From contig JAZHRO010000063.1 of assembly GCA_037157565.1 (NCBI GenBank), positions 153,252,501 through 153,316,500 on the forward strand: DNA of 64,000 nt, read 5' to 3'. This document shows, piece by piece, positions 45,560 to 56,869 of the stretch (positions within the stretch are counted from its first letter, which is position 1; each line of letters starts with the position of its first letter). Below the pieces are notes generated by a model. The model ran no database searches. It was not told the origin of the DNA and worked only from the letters and a program-made list of their open reading frames with translations. The translations under genes were made by a program, and so were the position numbers. The DNA is from Thalassia testudinum (taxonomy: Eukaryota; Streptophyta; Magnoliopsida; Alismatales; Hydrocharitaceae).

Positions 45560-46430
45560 AAAGAGCGAATTTGTTTAACAAAGCCAGGCACAGGTAAATC
45601 AGCAATTACATCAAGCTTAGCTCTGTCAACCTTGATACCCCTATCGGAGATGATATGCTGGGGAACAATTCCCTCGTGCACCATAAAATAACTTTTTTCC
45701 CAAGAAAGCACGAGGTTTACATCAATACATCTCCTAAGGATATGAGTCAGGTTGGCAAGACAGTCATCGAAAGATGGTCCGAAGACCGAGAAGTCATCCA
45801 TGAAGACCTCGAGAAAGTCACCTACCATGTCATGGAATATCGCCAGCATACATCTCTGGAAAGTTGCTGGCGCGTTGCAAAGTCTGAACGGCATCCTTCT
45901 AAATGCAAAGGTGCCGAAGGGGCAGGTAAAAGTGGTTTTCTCTTGGTCGCAGGGGTCAATTGCCACTTGGTTATATCCTGAGAATCCATCCAGGAAACAG
46001 AAAAATTTATTTCCCACTAACCGCTCCAAGATTTGGTCAATGAAAGGTAGCGGAAAGTGATCTTTCTTAGTTGCAGCATTGAGTTTCCTATAATCTACAC
46101 ACACTCTCCAAGATGTAGGAGTGCGTGTAGGGATGGATTCGCCCCTGTCATTGACACAGATGGTGAGTCCCGCCTTTTTGGGCACAACGTGAATCAGACC
46201 CACCCAGGGGCTATCGCTGATCGGGTAGATTATACCCGCATCCAGCCACTTAATGATTTCCTTCTTAATGACCTCCCGCATGTTAGGGTTGAGACATCAC
46301 TGCATCTCGCGGGAAGGTCGAGCCTCCTCCTCCGTATATATACGGTGAGTGCAGTAGGTGGGGCTAATGCCAGATAAGTCTGATAAGGACCATCCAATAG
46401 CTACCTTGTGTTCTATGAGGACCTCAGTTA
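45319..46430 (-). pseudogene. Element D reverse transcriptase, longest open stretch of the window
   Basis: The frame 46281-45319 is open for 320 codons, from MREVIKKEIIKWLDAGIIYP through WRVCVDYRKLN, KDHFPLPFIDQ, FCFLDGFSGYNQ, FRLCNAPATFQ and the catalytic FMDDFSVFG to the RNase H aspartate MCDASD. Unlike C, the catalytic pair is Asp-Asp. The upstream part (46430-46282) has a stop near 46297 and a frame break near 46440 at the place where C is also broken. The domain alone looks able to fold. Confidence 0.9.
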
Positions 46431-47600
46431 GTTGCACTCTTGCTCCCTGGTCAATTTTGAACTAATGATTACGGGGAGCATTTCATTTGGTCCCAAGAAA
46501 ACATATTTAAGTGTACTAGGCAGCTCTTTCAGCTCGAGAGTGGATGGAGAAAGGTCTGGCATTTCATGGGATGAGAGTGTCCCAGGCGGATCGGAGAACA
46601 AGTCGGGAGGAAGAAATTGGCCCTCAGATTGGCCAAGAAGAGGGGCTTCTTGGATAGATGGATCCAAAAAGGAATAGCCCCAGTGAGAAGTATATGGGCT
46701 CAAGGTCCCAGTGTGGATTTGCAACTCTGCCTGATTTGGCGAGAAAGAAAGGGCAATCCGATCTTCAAGAGTGTGGACTGGCGGTGAGTAGCCCGGATAT
46801 GACTCAGACCACGAGGTATGGGAAGCAAAGAAAACCTCGTCAGAAGTCTGGTTAGGAGAAGGTATGGGACCAGGGAGGGATGGGGGAACGTCACAATATG
46901 TGTTGGTCAAGCAGTCAACAGTGTTTATAGGTAATCCGCAGTAGTCAGAATAGGCCCCAATTAGTCCGATACACACGTTGATGGCCATGTCCTCGTCAGA
47001 CGTGTCATCCTTGATACAATCGCAATCAAAGTTCTTGGCTGCCTTGCAGATGTTAAGCTTGATCTTTTCTTATCCAATGACAATCTCAATATAGCCCGAC
47101 TCGCAGTCAATACGGGCGCGGCCTGTGACCAAGAAAGGTCAACCAAGGATGATTGGATAATCAGAAAGTGAGCTAGGAACTTCCATATCTAAAGTAAGAA
47201 AGTCAACAGGAAAACAAAGACTGTTGACCCTAACACCACGTCTTCTACCACACCCTTTGGGATCTTGACAGAACGATCTGCCAAATGTAACGTGACAGGG
47301 GTGGGTTTCAGATTTCCCAAAGAAAATATTTTCGAGCATGATGGTTGGTATAAGATTGATGGAAGATCCTAGATCAAGCAGGGCACGGTTAAAAATGCAG
47401 CCTTGGATGCTACAGGAAATAAGCGGTGTGCCCGGATCTTTCTGCTTCGATGGTAGATTTGACAGTATAGCACAACTCGCATGAGGCAAGAGAACCATCA
47501 GATTCTTAGTTTTCTTTGATTGTTGCCTGGGTGTTGTGTAGTCTTTGAAAAATCGGGCGACAGTAGGTATGTGATCGATAGCCTCAAGCAGGGGTACCTT
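46428..47600 (-). pseudogene. Element D protease and linker
   Basis: The frame 47870-47139 carries the active-site block ALLDLGSSINLIPTIMLE, then a frame change (LADRSVKIPKG is out of frame) and VDFLTLDMEVPSS...IILG. The linker 46988-46428 is acidic and Ser/Pro-rich and very similar to 19430-20002 of C. A stop replaces Gln in IILGQPFL. Confidence 0.82.
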
Positions 47601-49675
47601 GATTTCTACATCCCTGAACAAATGACGTAGGTTATCAAAGGTCTGCATATCTTTCTTTTTGCCTTTTGGCTCCCTCAGTAGAGCCTCAGGGAATGGAACT
47701 GATTCTGGCACCAATTTGGGTGTATTGTCCTCTTGCAAATGCGGTGCGCATCCCGAGTGAGAGGGAAATGAAGAAGACGGGCCAGGATCAAGTTGAGGTG
47801 GATCAACAGTCTGCTTACCACTCCTCGTAGTGATAGCATTGGATGATGCAGGTCCAGTGGGATCATACAACAGAGGAGGGTTCGCAATAGGGACATAAGA
47901 GTGCGGTGCTGCGGTGGGATTCGCTTGAAATCCCGGTGGAATGCTTGGAGCTTGTAGAATTTGATTAACCTGCCCCTGAGAAGGTCGTACCTATGGTTGA
48001 GGACCATGGGGTACGAGGTTTCGCAAGTTTGGAATAGGTTGGGTGGGAAGAGTGCCCTGAGATCAAGTCGCCATGCATAGTTGACTGATCTCAGCATTCT
48101 GCTGCGTCAATTGGTGTTGAAGAGAGGTCATGTTCTCTTCATGGCGCTTTGACATTTCCATCATTCGCATAAATTTATCAAGAGGACTTGATGCGTGTTC
48201 TGCTTTCGGTACGCAAGGGCCTGATGGCGGATTCGCCATAGGATTAGACTGGGCCCTTGGGATGACGAGTGCAGACGGTCGCATTGGTCCACCCGAGGGG
48301 TTTTGGCACTGCAGGTTGTTGGACCATGCGAAGTTTGGATGATTTTGCCACCCTAGGTTATAAGTGGCAGAGAACGGGTTGTTCCCTAGGGTGCAAGCGT
48401 CTTCTATGCCAGAAGCCACATCTGCATGTAAGTATGCGTCCGAGCACACGAAGGCTTGGTCCTCCGTGTCGAAATACTGGCTCGCAGAAGCCAGATCTAC
48501 ATGACTTATCGAGTCGCTCGGCGCGACACTCGGTAAGGAAGGTCTTACGGGGTTTCTCGAGATAAGCCTGGTGTTGGAAGAATTTGGATTGTGACGAAGT
48601 GGTGAAGTGGGAGTGTTTGCAATAGAACGGGTGGGGTTGGCCAGAAGCTCATCCAGCTTCTTGTGCACGATGGAGACTTCATCCAATTTCTGTGCAATAA
48701 GGCTAAGATCTGTGGATGAATGGGAGGGTCCTATGTCAACTTCGTGGACATTACGGGGCAGGCTGGTATGATTAAAGGTGACAATGGAGGCATTGTTCAT
48801 TGAGTTTTCACTCATATTTTCAAATAATTCGAATGCTCCATTCTCGTCTTTATTCATGAAATTCCCTCCGCAGGAAGCGTCTGCAATCTGCTTCAAAGTC
48901 TCATTTAGCCCATAATAGAAAATCTGGGCTATATGCCACTTAGGCAGATCGTGGTGCGGACACTTCTTGAGGAGGTCATTATATCTCTCCCATGCCTCAT
49001 GAAACTGTTCACCGTTTTGTTGCGTAAAGGAGGTGATAGCACGGCGAAGCGCATTGGTTCACCCAATTGGGAAGAACTTCTTAAGAAACGCTGTTCGCAT
49101 CTCTTCCCAAGAATGGATGGTTCTCCCAAGGGTGCATAACCACTGCAACACTTTATCCCGCAATGAAAATGGGAACATTTTCATGAGGACTATAGGTAAC
49201 CCGATATTTCTTGGTTTAACAGTTTCAGCCAATCGGGTTGGTCTTCCAAGTGGAGAAAAGGATCTTCACTTGCAAGACCATGGAAGTGAAAATTTATTAG
49301 GCCAATTATGTTAGGCTTCAGTTCAAAGTCGTCCCCGCCCATGGGGACCCGAATTTGTCCTATGGTCTCTGTAGTAGCGGGATTCTGATAGGAGCTAAGA
49401 GACCTAGGCTCCTCCCATTCGAGAGGGTTCTGCATTTCCTCCAATGTTTCCCTAATGGCTTCAATTTATTCATTATACATTTCCATTTGGGCTTGGAAGC
49501 GGGTTATGGGATCTAAGGCTCCACCACCTGGTGGGTTCTAAGGGTGGTTTCCTCCCTCAAAATTTGGGGGTGGGCGTGCAGCCATGTTTGTGGAGGAGGA
49601 GGACAATTCGGCTCCTTTTCTAAAATTATCAGACAATTCACACAGTTCAGGGTTTTGTGACCTCCTCCCAAACAT
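47601..49675 (-). pseudogene. Element D gag
   Basis: Start ATG at 49675-49673 as in C. The N-terminal part is broken (stop near 49470, frameshifts near 49060 and 48900). The frame 48896-48063 is open for 277 codons and covers the second half of capsid and the nucleocapsid-like part (LASASQYFDTEDQAFVCSD, NNPFSATYN, HPNFAWSNN). No zinc knuckle of the CX2CX4HX4C form is present; only two isolated cysteines remain. Then ITTRSGKQTVDPP leads to the protease. Confidence 0.84.
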
Positions 49676-50943
49676 GCACTACCGCAGGAAGAATTGGGGA
49701 GATAAGAGGGGAAAAGAGATGAGAGAAATGATGCCGCAAAGGCACACTTGATGACAAATCAATTCAGTCAAATTCCTAACCTCTATAGTGTGCCCTTAGA
49801 CCTAAAGATCTAAGTTACCTACTATCACGAACTACGGAACCGAATGTGAGCACCGCGGAACCACTGGGCCAGATTGAAAGGCCGTTTGCCCTAGTCTTAG
49901 ACACCCGATAGCACGCGGGAACCCTCACCAGCACGTAGGCGCTACACGCAGGTAGTTAGACCTCCAATCCTTAATAAGGGTCAAGTTACTACCAATTTTA
50001 ATTAGAGGCTTAGGATTAAGTGCTTTTGGAATGTGAAGGGCATTGTTTATGGGTAATGCCCAAGTGATTGATTTTTGTGTAAAACAAGCATGCAACGGGG
50101 AAATCTCCCCGAATTGAAGTTTTAATTGGTGAATGGCTTCTTCAATGTCAATTGGTTAATGCATGCTAAAATGCAATGGACTTCCCTAAATAGAGATTTC
50201 TATGTGTGGATGCACGAATCAGTTTTAGATTTATGTGAAAGGGAGCCAAAGCACTTCATGTCAAGTGCTCCCAATCACCAAAAGTGATTTCCACACAAGG
50301 CTCAACCAAAAGATAAAGAAATTCAATTTGTTGGGGTTGAAGTATTCGGGATCGAATCTTAGGCAAGTGAAAAGTCGTGATGGGGTTGGAATCAACTCAA
50401 TTCCAAGTCTCCCCACCAAAAATGTGATCCCGAATTTGCAGATAAGTGAGGCAAAAGAGGGGTGCAATCAATCTTTTTATGTTTGCCTCAAAGAATACTT
50501 CACACGGCGAAAAATTCAAGAATCAAGATTCTTGGATTTTTGCTATGCGAAGTAAGGTGGGAAATCCCGAGGCGGTGGGAGTAAAGGCAATCAATCAAAC
50601 AAGTGAATTTTAATCCACTTGCCCCAAGAGATCCCAAGAAGTTTTTCTAGTTTTTAGTTTTTTTTTTTATTAAGGTGACAAGTTAACCTAAGTTGCTAAG
50701 AAAAGAAGACATACTTGTTCGGCAACGTGTGCGAAGCTCCAATGCGATGTCGGCGTCTTCACGCTCTTGTTCCCACCTTGGATTTGCCCACGTCTCAGAC
50801 TTCATCTACCTGCCTTCTCCTTGCAACAGGTTTACCTGCACACCAAAAACAGAGACACCCGTGAAGAGAGAAGAGAAAAATGAAAGGAATGGAATAGAAA
50901 CTTACTTGAAGGTGCACTTCCCCGGCAACGGCGCTAGAAAAGA
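49676..50943 (-). other. Element D leader and primer binding site
   Basis: Uninterrupted leader that defines the empty site for E in C. The primer site at 50936-50919 reads TAGCGCCGTTGCCGGGGA on the minus strand, one change from the tRNA-Asp match, ten bases after the LTR end. No coding frame is convincing. Confidence 0.8.
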
Positions 50944-51928
50944 TGTTGGTCAGACCCGAATAGGTGTGTTAATATGGTGATTTTATCGTTGAAGTGTGTA
51001 TAGTGGTTAACCTAAATCGAGCCTAACCATCTCTTTACAAAATTTTTTACTTGGCCTATTTAATTTTATCTTGGTCACTTTTAGGCCCAGGGTCGAACTC
51101 AGGGAAGTAGGATTAGAAGTCAAGTTTCTACGCCTTTCCTACAACAAATCTCTTCCGTTCGTTTATTGTGTTTTTGATGTTTGTCTATTTAAGATTTTTT
51201 TCTGATAATCTTGGTCCTTGAGGCACACCCTCAAAATTAGGTTCTTGGCTTTGAGCCAAATCAGGGTTCCAAAATGGGTCTTGTTATTTACAAGACGGAG
51301 TACCTTCAAGTCAAGGATTATCTTTTCTCTTTTATATATTTTTTATCTTTTTATTGGCAGGAAAGAGAAGCAGAAGTAAAGTAACTATAGTATATATATA
51401 TATATGTATATACTATATATGTATAAAGGGGTGGGGATGGAGGCGGAGATGGAGTGTAGCACGGTGTCGAATCGGTCGTCGTCTAGAAAGACGCAACCAA
51501 CAAGACAAAGTGCCGCGTATAAGGTGGATTGGTGGAAGATGAATGCGAACACGCTTTTTGTACACGTGTATCGGGGAATATCAGCAACTGGTGTAGATAT
51601 TACCCGCAATACCACGTATGGTGTGTGATATGAAAATATATATGTATATATGTAAATATATATATATATATCTATATGTGTGCTTATATATGTATATATG
51701 TATATATATATGTATATATATAGGTATGTAAATATATGTATAGATAGATATATGTATAGATATATATATATGTATATGTATGTATATATAACTATATAGA
51801 TGTATATATATGTATGTATATGTATATAGTAATATATGTATATATAGATATAAGTAGATAGATATGTATATATATGTATATATGTATATATAGTTATATA
51901 GATATATATATATGTATATATGTATGTA

Positions 51929-51964
<36 letters not shown>

Positions 51965-54629
51965 TAAGTAGGTGTGTATATATGTATATATATATATATA
52001 TATATGTATCTATACTTATACTTAGTTATATTGGTAATAATATATACATATATATGTATATACATATATATATGTATATATATATATATGTATATCTATA
52101 TACATATATATGTATATGTAGATACATATATATGTATGTATATATATATATATGTATCTACATATACATGTATATGTATATGTATCTACATGTACATATA
52201 TATGTATATATATATACATGTATATGCATATGTAGATACATATATATGTATCTACATATACATGTATATGTATATGTATCTACATATACATATACATGTA
52301 TATATATATACATATATATGTATCTACATATACATATATATGTATGTATATACATATATATGTATATACATACATCTGTATAGACATACATATATATGTA
52401 TATACATACATATGTATATAGATACATATATATGTGGATACATATATATGTATATACATACATCTATATGTATCTATATAGATACATATATATGTATATA
52501 CATACATATTTATGTATATATATAGATACATATAGATGTATGTATATACATATATATGTATATATATAGATACATATATATGTATCTATATATATACATA
52601 AATATGTATGTATATACATATATATGTATCTATATATATACATATATATGTATATACATACATCTATATGTATCTATATAGATACATAAATATGTATGTA
52701 AATATGTATGTATATACATATTTATGTATCTATATAGATACATATAGATGTATGTATATACATATATATGTATATATATATATATACATATATATGTATA
52801 TATATAGACATATATGTATATATATAGATACATATATATGTATGTATATACATATGTATGTACATACATATATATATATGTATATACATACATATGTATA
52901 TAAGTACATATGTATGTATATACATACATATATATATAAATGTATATATATATATGTATGTATGTATACTAATACTTTAAGTATATAGATACTACTATAT
53001 GTATAGATATAAGTATATATACATATATATATATGTATATAAATATATAAAGATATAAAAATATATATGTATATATATATATAAGTATATAATAGTGTAT
53101 AGGTGAGAGTGTATGTGTGCGAGAGTGTGAGTGTGTCTGTAGGTGTATTTGCAGAGAGAGAGAGAGAGAGTGTGCTGTGAGAGAGAGAGAGAAAGAGGGA
53201 GACTACTGGAGTGAAGGCTGGATGGTGTAAGGCGTCTGTAGCACTCACAGCGTCGTCTGATGGCTTCACGCACGTGCGCAAGCGCGTATGCGCGCGAGGA
53301 CATGCACGCTGGGAAGAAGTGAGCGCGGAGAGGACCGCAGCGCACAGCACTGCGTGGAGAGCTGGAGCGGGCGCACGCAGACGTACGCGGGCGAAGGGAG
53401 CGGGCGGGAGCAGGTGCTGGCAGAGGACTACACGCAGACACGCGGGCAAGTGTTGGAGCAGACTCAGGGCGGGACGCGTGCGTAGGCTGCGGCCGGTTGC
53501 AGCACATCGGGTGACCGGATAAGTGAGAAACTTACTAGTCACCCCACTATAGCCACAGTGTTCCGCAGAAACATGTGAACAGTGGCTACAGTGGCCAGGC
53601 GAGCCGTGCAACCGCTTGCATCAGGTGCTGTGAGTGCGGACGGCTTGTGGCTGGCACGCGCGTGGAAAGGTTTTGCCGGTCGATGGCTTGCGGGCGGGAT
53701 GTCGCGACAGAGCACGCGAAGAGGGCTGGGTTGCGGGCGAAGGAGCGCGACAGGGTGTGCGGTGGCCTGCGGGTGTTGGCTGGCAGGCGCGGTGAAGCTT
53801 GGCCGGCCACTGCAGGGGCGCGCGGTGGCCGGTTGCGGCAAAAAGGCGAATGCATTACGAAGAAGCAAGAGGCGAGGGTGCCTGCAGGTGCACGCTGGAG
53901 GCCTGCGTGCGCTGCTGCCTCCTTGCTGCTGCTGCTGTGGGGCTTGGCCGACTGCTGCAGGGGCGTGCGGTGGCCAGTTGAGCTCCAAAGCTTGAAGCTT
54001 TGGTGTAATGGTGGAAATGGCGTGGAAAGTGAAACAGGGAAGAGAAGACCACCACGCCCACCGGCTCTTTGATGAGCTGGGTGGTGGTGGTCTCACGGTG
54101 GTGGGTGTGCACCACAATGATGGTCTCCTGCCCACAGAGTGGCTCCTCAGAGGAGGAGGTCCTGCATATGGAGGGAGAGGGAAGGAGATGGTGGCCTGGA
54201 GAAGAAGCTGCGTTGGGTTCTATTGGCTGGACCAGGGTCTTTTCAAAGGAAGAAGCCGCCCTGTTTTTGTAGAAGAAGAAAGCATGCACAGCCATGCCCT
54301 GGCTGTGCATGCGGCTGTGCATGGTCGGCAGGGAGAGCTTGAGCAGGGAATGGCTGAGTAGGGCATGGCACGAGGAAGAGGTCATTCCATGCAGCCGCGA
54401 GAAGAGTTTCAAAATAAAATTAAAATAAAAAGATGGTAAATTTTGCAAAGCAACACTTGAGGAAAATGTGAATTGCGAGGCCATTTATTTCACTCTCCTC
54501 CCCTCTCAAATAAAATGCATGCATACATGTATTTTTACAAATGCGACTATGGAAACCTAATATGCACTGGTAATGCTAGGAAATAGCACAAGACGGCACA
54601 ATTGTAGGTGTATTTTTGCAGTGCAATCA
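50944..54629 (-). repeat. Element D 5' LTR
   Basis: On the minus strand it runs from TGATTGCACTGC (54629) to GACCAACA (50944). It is 3686 bases, about 800 longer than the 3' LTR of the same element, almost all in the microsatellite (51630-53200). The stem-loops are at 53509-53597 and the U5 motif TCCCTGAGTTCGACC at 51105-51091. Confidence 0.93.
51630..53200. repeat. Expanded TA-rich microsatellite in D 5' LTR
   Basis: About 1.5 kb of TATG, TATATG and ATACATATATATG repeats, with a higher-order unit close to ATACATATATATGTAT (52050-52950) not seen in the 3' LTR, then GT and GA repeats. Met/Tyr/Ile-only frames here are repeat artefacts. Confidence 0.95.
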
Positions 54630-55405
54630 GGCGACTGCGGTGGGGAGCAGGAAAGTGAGTGCAGCAGCTGAGAGCTGCACGTGGAAGTGGCATGGTTTTT
54701 GGGTTCCTTTTGGTGGAGTGGAGGAAAAAAAAATAGAGGACGGGGGAAGAAGATGAAGGTGTTGCTGTAGGAGTTTCAGACGTCTAGGAACATTCCCAGA
54801 AGTCTTAATAGACGGGGGCGTGAAGTTGCGGTGGCTGCAGTGGTGGATGTTGGTGATGACGGTGAGGGTGGTGCACGCTGAGGTGCTCACAATAATGCAA
54901 ACGAGCTCCAGATGGCAGTGTGGCCTATCACGCCACATGCCCACGGTGGTGGAGGATCATCGCCACGGTTGAGGCTGGTGGCCTCCTCAGCATGGCAGCT
55001 CTCCCTCCTTTTGTAGCCACAACCATCGTTTCAAATTCAAAATGTCGTAGCGTAAATGTGATGCGCAGGAGGAGGAGGAGGAGCCGAAGCTAGAGGAGTT
55101 ACCTGTGCAAAGGAGAAAAAAAATAAAAGAATAAAATATTATGGTTATTTATGCATAAGCCCTTAACTTCTATGTTAAATTAAAACAATGCATGCAATGC
55201 ACCTAATTGGTTAACTAATTAAATGAATGCAATTCTAAGTTAATTCTAAATGCATTTAGTTATGAATGCAATGCATGAATTATGTAATTAAATCAAAAAT
55301 ATGAATTAATCTATTTACATCCTAATGTATGCTAAATAAATGTTAGAATTAACTTAATGTCTAGGCACTTAAATACTTAAATAGCCTACAAATATGGGCT
55401 AATCA
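54630..55405 (-). repeat. Outer B LTR, 5' part (U3 side), right of element D
   Basis: On the minus strand starts TGATTAGCCCATA at 55405, matching 28081 downwards in the shared LTR. This is the right boundary of the A-B block. The five bases beyond are GAGTC; the matching duplication would lie left of the window. Confidence 0.87.
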
Positions 55406-56864
55406 GAGTCAATTTGGTTTTAAACAATTTTAATCGAGTAATTCGAGTTTGGATTTGCTTAATTGGGGGTATTGCGATGAGTTTGATGTGATTTGAATGA
55501 ACTTTTATTCTAAAATGAGCAAATACCCAATTTAAGCCTTGTATTAGGTAGTTTAACTAAGGATAATTAGTGATACTGATTTGATGTTAAATAAGGACCC
55601 AAGTGATTCTGAGATGATCACTAGATCACCTTAAACACTAATCAATGATGTTCAAGAAGATCAAATGATCTGATCAGTAATCAATCCAAAGTGAAAGTCC
55701 AAAATAGGGCAATATGGTTCTTGAACTCAAGAATGATTTCCATCTGATTTCCAAAGTTTAAAGGAGTTTTTAAGGACTAATATGGAGATTTTGATTCATG
55801 TGACAATTGAATTTGATATATAGTTTGATCCATTCCCTTCACATTGTCCATAATGTAAGGTCATGGTCAAACTAGAATTTTTAAGGTCTTTGGATTTTAG
55901 ATTTTCATAAATGGCTTTCAATGGATTTTGGATGAGTTTATTTGCTTTGGATCAGACCTTCTCAGGTCTAATCTAAACTTATTTCAATGAAAACAAGCAG
56001 CCATTAGATGCTGGATTTGAGTAGCAGCAAGCATATGAGCTACTTCTGCTCTTTAAGCCATTTGACTTGGAAAGAAATAGCAACAACAACAGCTCTTAGC
56101 TACTGAAATAGCAGCAGTATCTGAAAGAATAGCAACAGCACAGCTGCTGAAATCTCAACCACAACTACAATAGCAGCCACTATCTTAGCTGATTTAAAGA
56201 GGATTTGAGCTGGGTTTCAGATTTTAAAGAGCTGGCATGTGTATTGTGCTTAGATTCATGCTATCAAGCATTCATGTACAAGGTTTTGATTTTAATATTA
56301 TCTAAATTGTTTGAAAACCTTATTTAAATTAATTATCAACTATATGAGGAAAATCATGTTTAATTGCTCCAATATCTTCCATGTGTTGTGCTGAATGTGT
56401 GTAAATGTTTTACCAGTTGTTTCAACTATTAAAACTGAATTTGAGGCCTTGGGTTGCATGGCTTCATATCCACTGAAGGCCTCTTTTGGTGACATTAGAA
56501 ATACATAGAAAAATATAAAAAATAATAAAAAAATAAAATAAACCTTTCTTGAGTAAGATCAGGTATTTGTTTAAGTGTATGCAAAGTTTCAAAGTATTCT
56601 GAGCCCTTAGGTTGGTAGAACATACCAGTCGACGGTTTAGTCTACTATGAAATTCAATAAAAGAACACTACTTTCAAAAATACAAAAGCAAAACTATTCT
56701 TCCTTTATCTCACCTTTTCTCTCTCTCCTCCTACCTCTTAATATATAAATACCATAAAAACTTGAAAATGCTCAAAAATACCTAAAAATGCCTTGTATAT
56801 GGTATTTATACTTGTAAATATGAATAAATTAATGAGTTATAAGTAAATACTATACTATATGTAA
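55406..56864. other. Right flank, no feature recognised
   Basis: AT-rich sequence of ordinary complexity. A short CAA/CAG-rich stretch (56080-56170) is the only pattern. No open frame, RNA gene or element end is supported. Confidence 0.6.
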
Positions 56865-56869
56865 ATGAT

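Larger units (their letters stand above)
39531..54629 (-). mobile_element. Element D: second member of the C family, 15.1 kb
   Basis: Minus-strand element with a 5' LTR 54629-50944, primer site 50936-50919, leader, gag-pol 49675-43789, post-pol region, polypurine tract 42440-42421 and a 3' LTR 42418-39531. Flanking pentamers GGCGG (39526-39530) and GGCGA (54630-54634) are a target duplication with one mismatch. It carries no nested insertion and is less damaged than C, but it is not intact. Confidence 0.93.
28082..55405 (-). mobile_element. Element B: Athila-like retrotransposon sharing an LTR with A, split by D and E'
   Basis: Right to left: outer 5' LTR (55405-54630 and 39530-38390, interrupted by D), primer site (38387-38371), leader, gag (interrupted by solo LTR E'), protease, reverse transcriptase with a deletion, RNase H, integrase to 29287, an extra polypurine tract (29236-29186) and a 1.1 kb post-pol region to 28082. 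Its 3' LTR is the A 5' LTR. Same family as A, very similar over the coding part and sharing several stops and a frameshift. Confidence 0.88.
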
